64,000 nt of DNA from Isoetes taiwanensis (GCA_021234155.1 JAJEKV010000002.1:29199115-29263114), one strand, 5' to 3'. Shown: positions 43,191 to 56,569, numbered from the stretch's first letter. The notes: generated from the sequence alone by a model not told the origin. Numbers and translations: made by a program.

Positions 43191-43878
43191 ATGAAAGGAT
43201 ATAATAATAGAGAAAGTAAGAAAGTTCCTGTCACTATTCAAGACAGCATTCGCAAACGAGGTCGTCCTAAAGGAAGTGTGATGAATGCAACTGCCGCAGG
43301 AACGATGGTTAATAAATACCATCACAAGGTAGAAAGTAACGAATCATGGAATCGTTCTTCAGATGATAAGATGGTGTTTACAGATCATGATGTAACAAAG
43401 AGAAAAAGAAAAAGGGATAGCATAAAAGCATGTAATGATAGGGAAAGTAAGGAAGTTCCTGTCACTATTCGCGATCATAAGACGGCGTTTACAGATCATG
43501 ATGTAACAAAGAGAAAAAAGAAAAAGGGATCGCATAAAAGCATGTAATGATAGGGAAAATAAGGAAGTTCCTATCACTATTCGCAAACGACGTCGTCCTA
43601 AAGGAGGTGTGGTGAATGTGACTACCATAGGAACGGTAGTTAATAAGTGCCATCGCAAAGTAGAAAGTAACCAATCATGGAATCGTTCTTCGGGTGATAA
43701 GACGGCGTTTACAGATCATGGTGATATAAGTGGCATGTACAAGAAAAGACGTATAAGCAAAAAAGATGATGTAGGCAAAGATGTTAACAAAGAGAATATG
43801 AACGAGATAATAAGTAATAACACAGACGATAACGAAATTCATTGTGTGGGAAGGACCTATTGGGGAAAGTTGATATAA
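43191..43878 (+). pseudogene. Helitron upstream ORF with internal repeats
   Basis: Contains AT-hook-like RKRGRPKGSV and about three imperfect repeats of ESNESWNRSSDDK plus FTDHDVTKRKRKR with REVPVTI-like segments. The repeats account for the frame change near 43540. It lies directly before the zinc-cluster start of the RepHel gene and may be its N-terminal extension. Basic and repeat-rich, probably DNA-binding; not otherwise recognised. Confidence 0.45.
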
Positions 43879-43881
43879 AAA

Positions 43882-46800
43882 ATGAACAGAAAATCTGCAA
43901 TACAAGAGGTGGATTGCAGCTGGAATAAGACATGTGAAATGTGTGCATTGGAATTGCTAAGTACAGAGAGAAAAGGATTCTGCTGTAATAATGGAAAGTG
44001 GAAATTACCAAAACTTCCAAAGCTGCCAGAGAGAATTGAAGCATTATATTGTGATAATAACTTTTGCAGGGATTCACGGAAAATAAATAATTTATTCTGT
44101 CTCAGTGTACTTGGTGTAAACGGCTCATTTATCCATCTAACTGCCCCATCATCTGTTACAATAATGGGGAGAACATATCACAGACTGTTACCCACGTCGG
44201 AACAAAGTAATCCTTTGCTTATTTGGTATATTTATGATGAGTCGAACGCGTTATAGGGTAGCATCCTCAAATAAAATCAAATTTGAATGGGTCTCACAGA
44301 TAGGCAGCCTGCTAGATGAAGTAAATCCATTTGTGCGAGCTTTAAAAAATGTTGCAAACATGAAAAAAAAAGGACGTGATGCTTATTAGTGGCGATATAA
44401 CAGCAAAAGATGAAATAGCAGCTATTGCTGACGTGAGCAATACAACAGTTATTGAGCCGAGGTTAGTAGGTTTTTGGCTGCGACATGAAGGCTCGCCGAG
44501 GTTTATGAGCATCTTAGATCCGCTATATGAAACCCCACAATATCCACTAGTTTTCCCGCACGGAACAGCAGGGTGGAATCCACGGAATGAATTTGGATTA
44601 TCTCAGATTCAATGGTATAGACAACGACTATTGCATGAACTAAGATTCACACAATTAGGACGGCTTTGCGGCGAATATTTAGTTGACATGTTCTCACGAG
44701 TTGAAGAAGAAAGATTAAATTACATATCGACGGAAGGATATAAAAAAGTGAATCTGTCAACCCAGAATGACTTTGACGATGATGATAATGAGAATGGAGA
44801 TGACGTCATTTTGCCATCATCATTTTTAGGCTGCCGCCGCTGGTGTACAGCTCAAGTTGCCGACGCACTCGCCTTAGCAAGATCAAAAGGACATCCATCT
44901 TTCTTCATAACTATGACCACTAATCCGGATTGGCATGAAATCCAAGAAAAAACAGTCCAAGGAAAAACAAGTGCAGATTTGCCAGTAGTTATTTGTCGAG
45001 CATTCCATAGCCGTCTACATGAACTAAAAAAACTTCTAAAACAGTATTTTGGACCTATCTCTTATATGATTCATGTTGTGGAATTTCAGAAAAGGGACTT
45101 ACCTCATGCGCATTTAATACTGAGAACAGAAATAGATATTCCAATCAGTGTAATTGATGAACTTATTTCTGCTGAATTGCCAACAGATATATCTGAACGA
45201 ATAAAAGTAGAGAAATTTATGATACACCATCATTCTTTTAGGTGCTCAGAAAAAGAAGATTGCTGTTGGAAATTCCCTCGTCCTGTCACAGAAAACACAT
45301 ATATAGATGAAAAAGGATACATGCAGTATAGAAGAAGACATATGAATGATGCATATCAGGGTAAATTTTAAGGACCGTAAATGTTTTCGTATCTAAATAA
45401 AGGTTGGCTAAAGCTATAAAAACAAGAGTCCGTACATTTTTTTTTTGGCAAAATGTGATATAGTCAAGCCCTTTAGTTTTCTTCCCACTTGGCGAAATTA
45501 TAAAGTTCTTATAATTTAAAAATTCTTATGTTGGCAATTTTGTCTTTGTTGGTGGTAGCTAAACGACAACTATTGAACTAAGCAAGTTATCATGCATATT
45601 TTAGTTGATATATTTAAAGAGAAGTGATAATGTGCGTGTGTCTGTGGGTACCAACAACAATAAAAAGATGATGATGATGGTGCATATCTAACCATGGGGT
45701 TGGGTCTGACAATCATCCATATTCAGACGAACTACATTGTATGCTATGTGAATGGAAATAGCAACATAATAAAAAAGGTGGGAGTTGTTTTTAATGTTAA
45801 CATTGCAATAGTGTAATGGTCGCGGTTCTTCAATATGGCGATTCCTAAATGAAAGATGTATATGAATAGATTAGACATGGCTATTTGAATTGATCTGGGC
45901 GCACCTAATCAGCTTCAGGGAAGGCGATTCAGCACGCCAATGCCGCAGTCAATCTCGGCTAAACCCTAAACGTCCAAAATTTCCCCCCTTTTGGAATGGC
46001 TAATTTTTTATTTTTTTTAAGAAATGACCCTTATAAACTTTAGCCACGAAATTTTAGTAAAGGTCTAAAAAATCGCCATTTGGCGAGTTTTAGCCTCTCT
46101 TTATTACCCTGATGCATATGTTGTGCCATACAACAAGTTTTTATTGCACAAAATGAACTGTCACATAACAATTGATGTTGCTTCGACGGTTCACATATTT
46201 TCATATGTATACAGTTATATTTACAAAGGCTTCGACTCTATTAGATATCAGCTTGAGCAGAAAAATAAAGCTAAAGGAAGAGAAAAGGCAGAGAGTTCTA
46301 CAAGTGTACAGGAAGACAAGAGAGATGGCAATAACAAAACCAAGAAACCAGTTGATGAAGTTCATGATTATCTCAATGCCCGATATTTATCTGCAACAGA
46401 AGCAGCGTGGAGAATACTGGGATATAACATAACAAAGAAAACACCTGCTGTCAGATGCCTTCCATTACATTTGGAAGGACAAAATAAACAACAGTTTGGA
46501 CGAACAACAAAATCTTCACCATTTCTATCATTACTGGACAGATATTTCTTAAGACCAAATAGTTCAGAGTTTGACAAATTAACATACGTGGAATACAATG
46601 AAAAATATGTACTAATTGCCAACAAAGAAAATTCAAGGAGACCAAACGATGCTATTGAGTTGAATAGCGGCCACATTGTGAGAAGACGAGGCAACAAAGT
46701 TTAGTGTGCCGCATTCGATTGCTACTTCCTCGTGTGGGTGAAGCATTCTACTTACGTCAGATACTTCTACACAAACCATGCAGAAGCTGGACTGATGCAA

Positions 46801-48479
46801 GGACAGTAAATGGTATAGAATATGAAACATATCAGAAGGCAGCAGAAGCATTTGGATTAGTAGATACAAATAATCAGGCTGAACTCGTTATGGAAGAAGC
46901 AGTTGCCCTATCTCTAAGTCCGTCACAACTGCGATTCTTATTTGCATTACTATTAATGGATCAGGCACCAGCAGTAGAGCTATGGAATAGATATCGACTT
47001 GCACTAGCAAGAGTACCAATGAAATCAGATAGAAACAGGCATATCATCAACGAATTGTCGAAATTTAAAGACACAAATGCATACCAGCAAAGACTAGAAA
47101 AGATGATTGCATCATTAAATGATAATCAGCGTGAAATATTTGAACTGTTATGCAACATAATAGACAGGAAAGAGGCAGCAAAACCAGTTTTCGTTGATGG
47201 AAAAGCAGGTACTGGCAAGACATATTTACTCAATGCACTTTGTTTATATGTAAGAGCATCCAAGCTAATAGCTTTACCATGCGGAACAACCGCACTTGCT
47301 GCACTGCTCTATCCCGGAGGTCGAACAGCTCATTCACTATTCCAAATACCCGTATTGGAGAACAATACGAACATACATTCTTTGATGACTCAAAAATCTG
47401 GGTATGCACAGATGATAATGGAAAGCAGCTTAATAATTTGGGATGAATTTCCCATGGCTAACAAGGCCGTAATATTAGCAGTAAACAGCCTTCTCCAAGA
47501 GTTGTGTGGCAATAAACAACCATTTGGAGGAAAATGTGTTGTGGCAGCTGGGGATTTCCGACAGGTAGCCCCTATTGTACGTGGAGCTGGAAAAACCGCC
47601 GCAATTAATGCCTCAATAAAATCTTCCAGCTTATGGTCTGAATTCAATGTTTTGAAGTTACATCAACCGGTTCAAAATGCAGGTGATAAAGAATTAATTA
47701 CTTATGTTGACAAAATAGGAGAAGATTTTAAGAACGCATTAGTCTCTGTTGCAATGTTTGCAACAACTACAAGCGTTGATGAAGCAATCAAATTTTTATA
47801 TCCAGCAGAAACACTGGCTGACTCATCAGAATGTGAGAAACGAGCTTTTTTATCACCACGGAATCACAATGTTGATGACTTTAATAGACGCATCTTATCA
47901 TTGCTGAATAGAGAAGGAAGGCAATATTATAGCCTAGATCATATTACAGAGGATGACCACTATGTAGAAGACCATCCATATGCAAATCCAGACTTTTTGA
48001 TGCATTTTAAACATCCAGGGATACCAGACCATAATCTAGAACTAAAGGTTGGCGCCATTTGCCATATAATGAAGACATTAGATAGAGAGAAGGGGCTAGT
48101 AAAAAATGCCCGAGTCATTATTGAGGAGCTGCATGACAAATTTGTAATATTCAAAGTCATTGGGAGTACAGCGAAAGAAAATGACACAGTACATCCAATA
48201 TATCGAGTGGATTTTTTTTATGAACCAGATAATAGACCATGGACAATACATAGGCGACAACTTCCTCTTAGACTTGCATATTCTACAACATTCAACAGCT
48301 GCCAGGGTCTTACACTAAACAGGATTGTCCTTGATCTAAGAAATGATGTTTTTGCACATGGACAACTCTATACAACGTTAACAAGAATAAAAAGAAGAGA
48401 AGACGTCTTAATTTTGCTTCGCAAAGAAAACACATCATTGACAACAGCAAATGTTGTTTATCAGGAGCTCTTAGAATAA
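43882..48479 (+). pseudogene. Helitron RepHel transposase (HUH nuclease plus PIF1 helicase), disrupted
   Basis: In order: a Cys-rich N-terminal cluster (CEMCALELL, FCCNNGKWKLP) at 43882-44256; a linker read in a second frame at about 44237-44387; the Helitron-like N domain and HUH motif LPHAHLIL (codons near 45102) in a third frame to 45371; the Tyr motif YVYSYIYKG after the hAT insertion (46123-46703); and the helicase 46704-48479. The helicase shows Walker A GKAGTGKT at about residue 167, Walker B IIWDEF at about 243, GDFRQVAP and a final LYTTLTRI. Frameshifts lie near 44237, 44385 and 46700, and the 755-bp hAT element splits the nuclease between its His and Tyr motifs. All domains remain recognisable, so loss of function is fairly recent. 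Confidence 0.9.
45357..46111. mobile_element. non-autonomous hAT element inside the RepHel gene
   Basis: Bounded by CAGGGTAA and TTACCCTG terminal inverted repeats and flanked by a perfect 8-bp duplication ATGCATAT (45349-45356 and 46112-46119), diagnostic of hAT transposition. Removing it with one copy of the duplication keeps the Helitron reading frame across the site. It has no transposase, and the interior is AT-rich with a segment containing GGCTAAACCCTAAACG. Confidence 0.95.
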
Positions 48480-49794
48480 CCAGGTATATTTATATTTGAG
48501 TATTTTTTACATAGGATTGCTAATTTCGCAAAATAATTTGCAGGCAAATAAAGCCGATTTAAATGAATTAGCTGTTAAAAATGCTCCAAAAACATTATCC
48601 TTATCCATCTACTTCGTTTGGTTTATAATAAGTCAGTGCTGAAATAAAATTGATTAGATCATTCGAAATACTAACAAGTGCGGCAATTTTATTACAGGTC
48701 ACCGATAGAATTGATCAGATCATTGCACATGCTTTGTCATAATATTGAGACAAAACACACTAAAACTTTATTTAGATTCGAAATCTTAACATTTTAAATT
48801 CGACCATAGAATTGATCAACTATGCATGGAGTACATGCATCTTCTTCCTCTAATGTGTTTATTTATTTATCTTTCTGTAAATATCCCAAATCATTAAATC
48901 TTACTACTTTCATTTCCAATGTTGTTCAAGATCAGATTTCCTAGTGTTTAAATACATTTGACTGATATAGAAACATCGTACTATGTTAAATGTTATTGCA
49001 GGGTGTGGAAAGTTTTCTTACCTCACTTAGAAGGCATAAGAACCAACAAAATTTATCAGGTTTGTAATCTATCTATTAAATTGCTAATACCCCAACCTCT
49101 GTTCAATTTTTCACAAGGGAAAATGCTGTCGATTTTCCGAGAAATCTTGGTAACTTCAGCATAAAACTTAGGCATACACCTACTTCACGATTTTTCCTGT
49201 TAATAAGATACTATTATACCAACATCATTTAGTTTTGAATACATGGTAGTCTGTAAAATCTTCTTGCACCACATGCAGACTTTTCTTACCTCACTCTAGA
49301 TTTTTCCAGATAAAAGTTAGCCATATACCTACAGATCCAATTCGCAGCGATCCGGCACTTAATAATACAGTATTACCAAAACAGAATGTTATTCAAGATT
49401 AGTTTTTCTAGCCTTTAAATACATTTTGCTGTTATAGAAACATCGTACCCTGTAAAATCTTCTTACAGGGCATGCAGAGGTTTCTTAGCTCACCTAGCAA
49501 ATATAGGAAGCAACAAACTTTATCAGATTTGTAACCTATCTCTCAAATCCCTAATATCCCAACTAGTGTTCAATTTTTTCTAACAGAAAACGTTCTGCAT
49601 TTTCGCAAAACCTGCATAACGTCTTGATCCATCTTAATAACACACTCTTATAACAACATCATTTGGTTAAATCCCTAATACTAAAACACTTCTTCAATTG
49701 AGCTGCCTTTAGGAACCTTAAAACTTGCTAGATATCTGCAGTAACATCCTCTATTTTCGTCTCAAACATACAGTCCAGGTAACCATTTTCCAAC
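48480..49794. repeat. Helitron spacer with diverged direct repeats
   Basis: Segments at about 48955-49170 and 49410-49640 share ACATCGTAC, TTTCTTA..CTCAC, AACAAA.TTTATCAG and TTCAATTTTT in the same order; a shorter third part lies at 49255-49330. No gene is seen. It separates RepHel from the RPA1-like gene. Confidence 0.6.
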
Positions 49795-52044
49795 ATGGAG
49801 CAGCTACCTAAAGAAACAGACGATACTCCCGCTGTTTCACATCCTACTCCAACCACATCCAAGAGAACAATATGTCCAATCTTCGAACTAAATTCTTATG
49901 ACACTAATCGGACAGTCAAGGCACGAGTCACATCGAAAATGCCTCTCAAATTCTTCAACAACAAACGTGGACAAGGTGGTGTTTTCAGCGTCGAACTAAT
50001 CGATGAATATGTGAGAATATTTGCACAAACTTAATTCGTATCATTGCATATCATTAACCAACTACAACATTTGCAGGGTACACAAATACAAGCAACAATG
50101 TTCAAAGATGCAGCTAGTACATTCTACGACAAGCTCGAAGTCAATAAGGTAACAACAATATCAAACGAACATTATTCCTCTAAATTAATTCACAGCTTTG
50201 TGTTCATTCATGTTTGGATATGCATACAGATATATTATATCTCAAAAGGAGTCATACGACGTGCAAACAAACGCTACACGACAATCGACAACGATTACCA
50301 AATGATACTCAACATGAACAGTATTGTTGAAGAAGCTGAAGACCAGGAACAAACTCAACTTCCAAGTCTCGCATCACAATAACATCTCACCAAAATAAAT
50401 GACCTGCTACAGTATGTTAACTCCAAAACACTTATTGGTACGCATAATCAACTCTTCTAACGCCTCGTTGTGAAAGTGGCCATGCAATGTAAAGTTGGTG
50501 GGGGAAGGACCCACTTCAGCAATGTAAAGTGGTGGGGGCAGGACCCATCTGGGTGTGTTGTAAAGTGTCACATGTCCGATAGGACGCTGCCTTGTGGCGT
50601 GACGTTAAAATCTCTTCTTCTTCTTCTTCTTCTTCTTCTTCTATAATTAAAACATGATGTTTCCAATCTTATTCTTTTCATTGCACAACAGATATTATCG
50701 GCATTCTTCTCCATGTCTCCCCAACAATGTCTATACGGAGGAAACTTGACAATCAAACGGTGCCAAAACGCGAGATCACACTACTTGACAAAAGGTACTT
50801 CATCACTTCACCTTAATTAGGAATATCACATCGACTAAACTCTTCACTAAGCACAAAATATGACAAATTCAGTGAAACTACCGTCAACGTTACTTTATGG
50901 AGTGATTTTGCATTAACAAAAGGACAAGAACTTCCACAAATAATTCAAGATGCTCCAGTGGTAATGATAACTCATCTGCGCGTTACCGAATATCAAGGTT
51001 TGCTAACCATCTACCTACTTCTTAGTCACTTATCTGTTTCATAATAATCACGACCATTAACTTTCTACATTTCTACCTGCCCACAGGTATCTCCTTATCA
51101 ACAACAAACAACAGTCTCATTTACGTAAGTCTAGACATACCTGCTGCTTCCGATCTATATACATGGTAATCCGTCCAGCATTACTATTTTATCTAAAAAC
51201 CTATTACACTTTAACTTCACAACCTCAGGTACCACACCACTGGAATCAAAAAAACATATCCACCTGTAGAAGTTATGCTTCTTCGTACAAGTTCAGCTTC
51301 AACATCTAATTCCATTCATGCTGAGCGCAGTTTCATATCAGACATTCGGCCACCTCCAATCAGCAATAAGGTATCTCAATTTACTGAACTCTTCAAAATT
51401 CTAATCGACTAAAATTCAATTGCATGGTTTTTTCAAGCCATTCTTCTTCAACATCAAAGCTTCGATAAGCTTCATCAATCCAGATCAACCCATTTCGTAT
51501 CAAGCATGCACCTCATGCAACAAAAAAGTTATCGAACAAGACTCAGACTTCTGGTGTGATAAGTGCCACAAAAAAACAACTACATCGAGAAGGTACTAAC
51601 CATCTACTTAGCCTTATACATTCTTCCAACTCATTGCCAATACTTTTTTGCTCTTTTAGGTACATATTATCAACAAATCTTATAGACACAACAGGAGAAA
51701 TAAAGGCAACAGCATTCAATGACTAGGCACAACAGATTCTCGGATCCACTGTCGACGAATTGCACACCATGAAAAATCAGGTTTCCCCAACACATACCAA
51801 TATGCTACTAATATTCTTCAAAAAATCTAAAACATTATTTCCATCACAGGACTCAAGCCAACGAGCTTATCGCAATCAACTAAAGAAAGCAACATGGACA
51901 CCTCGGCTATTTCGTCTTGCTGTGATACAGACCGAATACAACAACGAACCAAGGCAAAGAGTTACGATACAACAAGTTGCTGATATAGACTGGATTACAG
52001 AATGCAAAAACATACTGAAACAAATACATGACTTCAATCATTAG
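49795..52044 (+). pseudogene. RPA1-like single-strand-DNA-binding protein carried by the Helitron
   Basis: Nine exons with GT-AG borders: 49795-50010, 50077-50148, 50230-50437, 50692-50794, 50873-50997, 51087-51165, 51229-51370, 51438-51592 and 51660-52044. Domains in order: OB fold A (VKARVTSKMPLKFFNN, FSVELIDE, YYISKG), OB fold B (SIRRKLDNQTVPKREITLLD, NVTLWSDFAL), and zinc-ribbon OB fold C (CTSCNKKV ... FWCDKCHKK, then the RPA1 C-terminus near IDWITECKNIL). RPA1 is the large subunit of the eukaryotic ssDNA-binding complex; plant Helitrons often carry such genes, presumably to aid rolling-circle replication. Two in-frame stops interrupt it: TAA at 50380-50382 and TAG at 51724-51726. The N-terminal protein-interaction domain of host RPA1 is absent. 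Confidence 0.9.
50612..50642. repeat. (TTC)n microsatellite in RPA1-like intron 3
   Basis: About ten TTC units. The intron also carries two copies of CAATGTAAAGT followed by GGTGGGGG and AGGACCCA. Confidence 0.95.
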
Positions 52045-52415
52045 CATTATTTCTGTGTTTCTCTTCAATGTACATAGCGTTTCCACGCTGTAAATCATAT
52101 CTCCATATTCAATCTTTGTCGCACAAACCAAATACATCATCAATTAAACAAACATCCACGTTGTCAAATAATAGCCTCTTTCTCAAGTAACCTTGATTGA
52201 ATATATAAATACAAATGTGACTATTGATCATCACGTTCAACTTTTGAACATCCTACTTTTATCAATTCAAAATAGCTATAGCTATACAAATTACAAAGCA
52301 TAGATACCACTTGAGTACCATAGATATAATACCATCAAAATTCAACTACTATACATCAATTCCTAAAACAATCATTTCTCTTTGCACATCACAAAAAAAA
52401 AACCATCGAACTATA

Positions 52416-52446
52416 GCGGCGGCAACGCCGCCGCATAATCATCTTG
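52416..52446 (+). repeat. Helitron 3'-terminal hairpin and CTTG end
   Basis: GCGGCGGC AAC GCCGCCGC stem-loop, eight bases, CTTG, then T. The classic end is CTRR; CTTG departs from it but is shared with the second terminus at 34281-34312. Confidence 0.7.
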
Positions 52447-52555
52447 TTCTCATATATAATGGTTTAAGTGGCAGTGGGTCAACTGGATCAATTCTGGTCC
52501 ATGGAGCAGGAATGGTCCCCGGGACAACTCTAGTGTTAAATGTGACAGTATGATT

Positions 52556-52860
52556 TGGATAACTCATGCCCTAGTGGTGTGGGCAACCCATAATAGGGTT
52601 GGGGGTCCAGATGATTGTCATCACACTCCTCGGTTTCAGTCCCTTGTAGATCGAGTTCGGTCCGCCCCCAATTCCCCCGGTTGCAAGCCTTCAAGGAGGG
52701 GGGCCTTGAGGGGAGGATATATAGTGTGACGATTAGTTATCAGATCTGGAGCGTGTGATTTGGTTTCATCTAAATCATCGTGGCCTTTTTGGTTAGGATG
52801 CACAGCTACCACTCCAGAGGTAGTGGGTTCAAGTCCCGTTCAGACCCTTAAATGTGACAG
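52556..52860 (+). mobile_element. tRNA-related SINE-like sequences, two in tandem
   Basis: First unit: CCCTAGTGGTGTGGG and GGTTTCAGTCCC. Second unit: TTGGTTAGGATGC and a perfect B box GGTTCAAGTCC near 52829. Spacing is as in RNA polymerase III internal promoters. Stems do not form a functional tRNA. Confidence 0.4.
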
Positions 52861-53303
52861 GACTTAGGGTACCTTTAGTGTGTGCCTTAGTCATCATGGG
52901 AGCTAAGCAAAAAGAACGAGAAGGGAGGCGCTAGGAGTTGGTGATGCCATAGGGCAGCAGTGGAGGCAAGGCGCTTCAGGGTGCAAAATCGGTACTGGGT
53001 AGCATAAATCACCGTCCGGACGCCGCTTACAAGTGCTTAAAATCGGCGTGTTTTAAACACGACGTGTGTGATTGATCAATTGACATGTAGGGTGCGCGCC
53101 CGTCAAATGACAGGCTGAGAGAATCATGAGCTTGAATGGTGCCGGAAACATGAATGCCTGTAGCCCGCCATATTCGTGGATGGCGGGCTTACCCATCTTG
53201 AATTCAAGCAAAATGGAGGGATTAATTGTTTCCAAGAATTGCCTGAACCGAAATTCAACAATTTGCCCTCACAGATTTTGCAATACACAGAAATCCGGGA
53301 TAG

Positions 53304-56036
53304 ATGAAACCCAATTCCTCTCTCCGTTCACTTTACAAAGCCATTGATGCAGCAAGGAAGAGAGATCAGAGGCAGAGATTGTATGCAAAGAAGGTAGCAA
53401 TGAAGAAGAATTCCCCTTCTAAAGATTCACCTTCAAAGAAGAATAAGAAATTGAGACTGAGTGACCGCAGAATAAGAGAAATTTCAGGAGAAATTTTTGA
53501 AGTATTCAACCAAATTAGTACAAATGTTGATGACAATGACAAAGGCCGTATCCTTGACAGTCTTCTTTGGAGGGCAAGGGATTTACCAATTGCTTCTATA
53601 AAGAAATCTAAGCAGGTTACTATGGCCGAGCAAATGGTGAAGAATTTGAAGGAAACAATGCAAGAACATAAGTATGAGAGGAATCATGACATGCTTCGTG
53701 CAAGGAAGTCCACCCTGATAATGGCAGCAGTAGGTACAAATGGTGTCAAGCCATTGAACCAAACAGAAGTGGCCAGATTGCTCAGCATCCCCAGAAAAAC
53801 AATTTCAAATGCTTTTCAAAAAAGGGTGCAAGCTAACAAAGGGGAAGGACCTTGGTCAATGTTCAGGAGGAGGAAGTGGATGGATAGCATGTTAGATTAC
53901 AATAGAGAAGCTGTTTTCAAGTTCTGGGCAGAGAATACAAGAGTTTCTCTATACAAGAAAGACGTGAGGAGGTATGTATCAGAGACATGAATAAAGATGG
54001 AACATCCAATTCACCTTCTTGAAGTCAGCCAAGTAAGTATTCATCCTATATTGTAGGGTTCATTATATGTAGCATTTATTTGGCGTTCACACGATTTCCC
54101 TGCAGTTGCAATTCTACCTCAGGTTTAGAGAGGAGAATCCTCATATCAAAATTGCATTGTAGACTTTTGAGAGGTTGAAACCGAGTTTTGTAAGGAGGAT
54201 GCGTGAAAGGCATACATGTTGTTGCATCTACCACTTGAAATTTGAATACATCATGCTGGGATTGAACAGCACGAAAATCGGGTGGAGTTCATGACAATTG
54301 CAACTGCCACTGTGATATTTGTGGCCCTGGCCCAGAATGTGCAGCCAAGGAGCATACAATCAAGTGCACCAGTGATTTATGGAGACAAGTGGTCTGCAGC
54401 AAAGGTGGTGATGAGGAGTGGTTTGATCATAACTGCTTGATGTTGGCGTGTAAAAAATGTGGGTTGGATAGAATTAGAAAATGTCCACAGGAAATGGATG
54501 GCACAGGTTCATTACTAGTTACTTGGAAGACATTTGAAAAGCAACCTGTGGACCAGGACAGAGAATTCAGGGATCTAAGAAAGGCTTTGAGGTACAAACC
54601 TGTCTTAAGATTAGTACAGAAGGAGAGAAGTCCCAAAGAGTTTCAAGAGGATGTGAAGAAGGTAATATCAGATTTTGTTCCACATAATTACATAGCACAT
54701 TGGCAGCCAATCGGTTTGAAACAATGTGTGTCATCATTTCGGAAGATACAATTGTATCTCATTATTGACTTTGCGTAAAATTACAAACATCAAGATCCGA
54801 ATGAGCCCCAGTCAATGCACCGGCATACTGAGACCAAGTTTCTATACTTGTTCACATAACATATAGACATGACAAAAGTGCTTTGATATTCCTGTTCTGT
54901 GCGCATGAAGAAGAAGGCGTCCAAAGAAGAAAAAAAAAAAGAACGTAAGATTGGAGCGGTCGGGGAATAGACTCAACAATGGTAGGAAGATCATAAAAGA
55001 GACTCACTTTTACATTTCGATGATAAAGTGCACGACTCATTATTTGTGGAACACTTTGCCTACAAAAAGCATCTTTGCATTGCTTAAGGAACAGGAAATA
55101 GAGTATGAGAAGCATTGGATTTGGAGTGATGGCTGCTCATCACAATTCAAGTCAGCAAAACCTTTTTTTTTTCTTAGGCAGGTACTTCACAATGAATGAC
55201 AAGGAAATAGTGTGGAACTACTTTGCCACTGCTCATGGTAAAGGTGAACATGATGGTGCAGGTACTGTTATCAAAAGGCTGCTAAGTAAGGAACAACTCA
55301 AACCCAATGGTGTGCAACTGAGGAATGCTTAAGATATTGTAAAATTTTTGTGTACATATTTCAGCAGTCTACCAGTTGATGAAACAGATGAGATCAAAAG
55401 ATATTTTTGGGAAATTGAACCTGCTGTTGTGGCAAACATGCAAGAATATGAAATTGAAACACTTAAAGGCACAAAGAAGATTCAACATGACGGACACATG
55501 CAGCAGGGAGTAGACCAAACAGGTTTGCTCATAGATGTCTTTCATGTTTCTGCTTGTTTTGCATGGATCGGAATTGGGACTCCTGCATCAATACAGGTAG
55601 ATTTGGAAAGTGGGAGGTAACCGACTTAAAACCGAGTTGAGAAGAAAAAAAGAGACTCTTGAACAAGCCAATGAATGGATCGATAATTTGGTAGAGGTAG
55701 GTGACAATTTTGCGGTGAATCTTTGAGGTAGACAATTTAGAGGGTGTGGACTTCTACATCCTCAAGCGCACAGAACCCAAATGCACACTTGAAGATTCAT
55801 ACAAAGATGGATGGGGGCAAAAATTTGGAGTGCATGAGGTTATCTTAAGTGACTGTATTATCAATTCTTGGGTAATTTCAAGTACATGTTGCTCACTAAA
55901 CAACCCGAAACCTCCGTGCACAACCACGTGGTAAGATATCCTAAAATTGATATGGACAAAATAGAAGGCACAGACATGCACAAAATTTCACAGGAGACTT
56001 ATGAAAAAATTATGGCCAGTCTCCCAATAACATTGT
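53304..56036 (+). pseudogene. DDE transposase-like protein, degenerate
   Basis: N-terminal open frame 53304-53990 (basic, Ser/Lys-rich, with helix-turn-helix-like LNQTEVARLLSIPRKTISNA). After a gap with stops comes a Cys cluster (NCNCHCDICGPGPEC, about 54295-54345; LACKKCGLDRIRKCP, about 54435-54490). Then WSDGCSSQFKSAKPFF and YFATAHGKGEHDGAG (about 55110-55265), the DGxxxQFK and HGKGxxDG pattern of a DDE-like family found in transposon-rich plant and animal genomes. A C-terminal VDFYILKR domain lies at 55746-55990. Many stops and frameshifts; not functional. Assignment to the DDE class is by motif layout only. Confidence 0.55.
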
Positions 56037-56569
56037 AATTCTTTGACACTTAACCAAATTGATGTAATTCTTTGCAAGTGATTTGTTGTTCCAGCACCTA
56101 AGCACATAAGCACACATTTGTATATATATTAATAATAGTGAGGATGCACAAGGGTGGTGTGCATGGACACGTACTTCGAAATGAAGATTGAATTGTTGTT
56201 TAAGAATGTACATTTGTGACATTGGAATAACATTCAATTACTTATTTTGGTACCATCACTATCCCAACATTCTTGACAAAAATATAGTGTCAAGGCATTT
56301 CCTCGATGTGACATGTGTCAATTCCAATGGTCATACAAAATATTTAAGCCTGATTACGAATTAATTGTTCTGGCATGTGTGAGGTTTTTCGTACACTGAC
56401 GCGCCTAAGCATAGGATTTAAGCACTAGGCGCCTAATCATAGGATTTAAGCTCTTCTTACAAGCTCACGCCCATTCTCCGCCCATTGTCCGCCCACTCTC
56501 CGCCCATTGTCAATTCCTTCGCCCAATTCAATTCCTTTGGCCCTATTTCAATCCTTCGCCGAAGTGAGC

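Larger units (their letters stand above)
41737..52446 (+). mobile_element. coding Helitron, about 10.7 kb
   Basis: Contains a RepHel gene (HUH nuclease and PIF1 helicase) and an intron-containing RPA1-like gene in the same orientation, the combination known from plant Helitrons. The 3' end has an 8-bp GC stem (52416-52434) followed after eight bases by CTTG and a host T. The 5' end is proposed at 41737 (A then TCTCTTCCTCATATAAA); the alternative is the TC-starting repeat at 40308 or 40437. Just inside the proposed 5' end GCGAGAGAAAGGTGA occurs twice (near 41782 and 41823). No target duplication is expected for Helitrons. It is inactive: its RepHel gene is split by frameshifts and an hAT insertion. 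Confidence 0.75.

Noticed and set aside
50438-50691. Insertion disrupting the RPA1-like gene
   Set aside because: It is a normal intron position: the flanking exon ends join in phase and continue the OB-fold B sequence. The TTC tract is intronic.
52785-52850. Functional tRNA gene
   Set aside because: The B box is good but the A box is weak and there is no matching acceptor stem.
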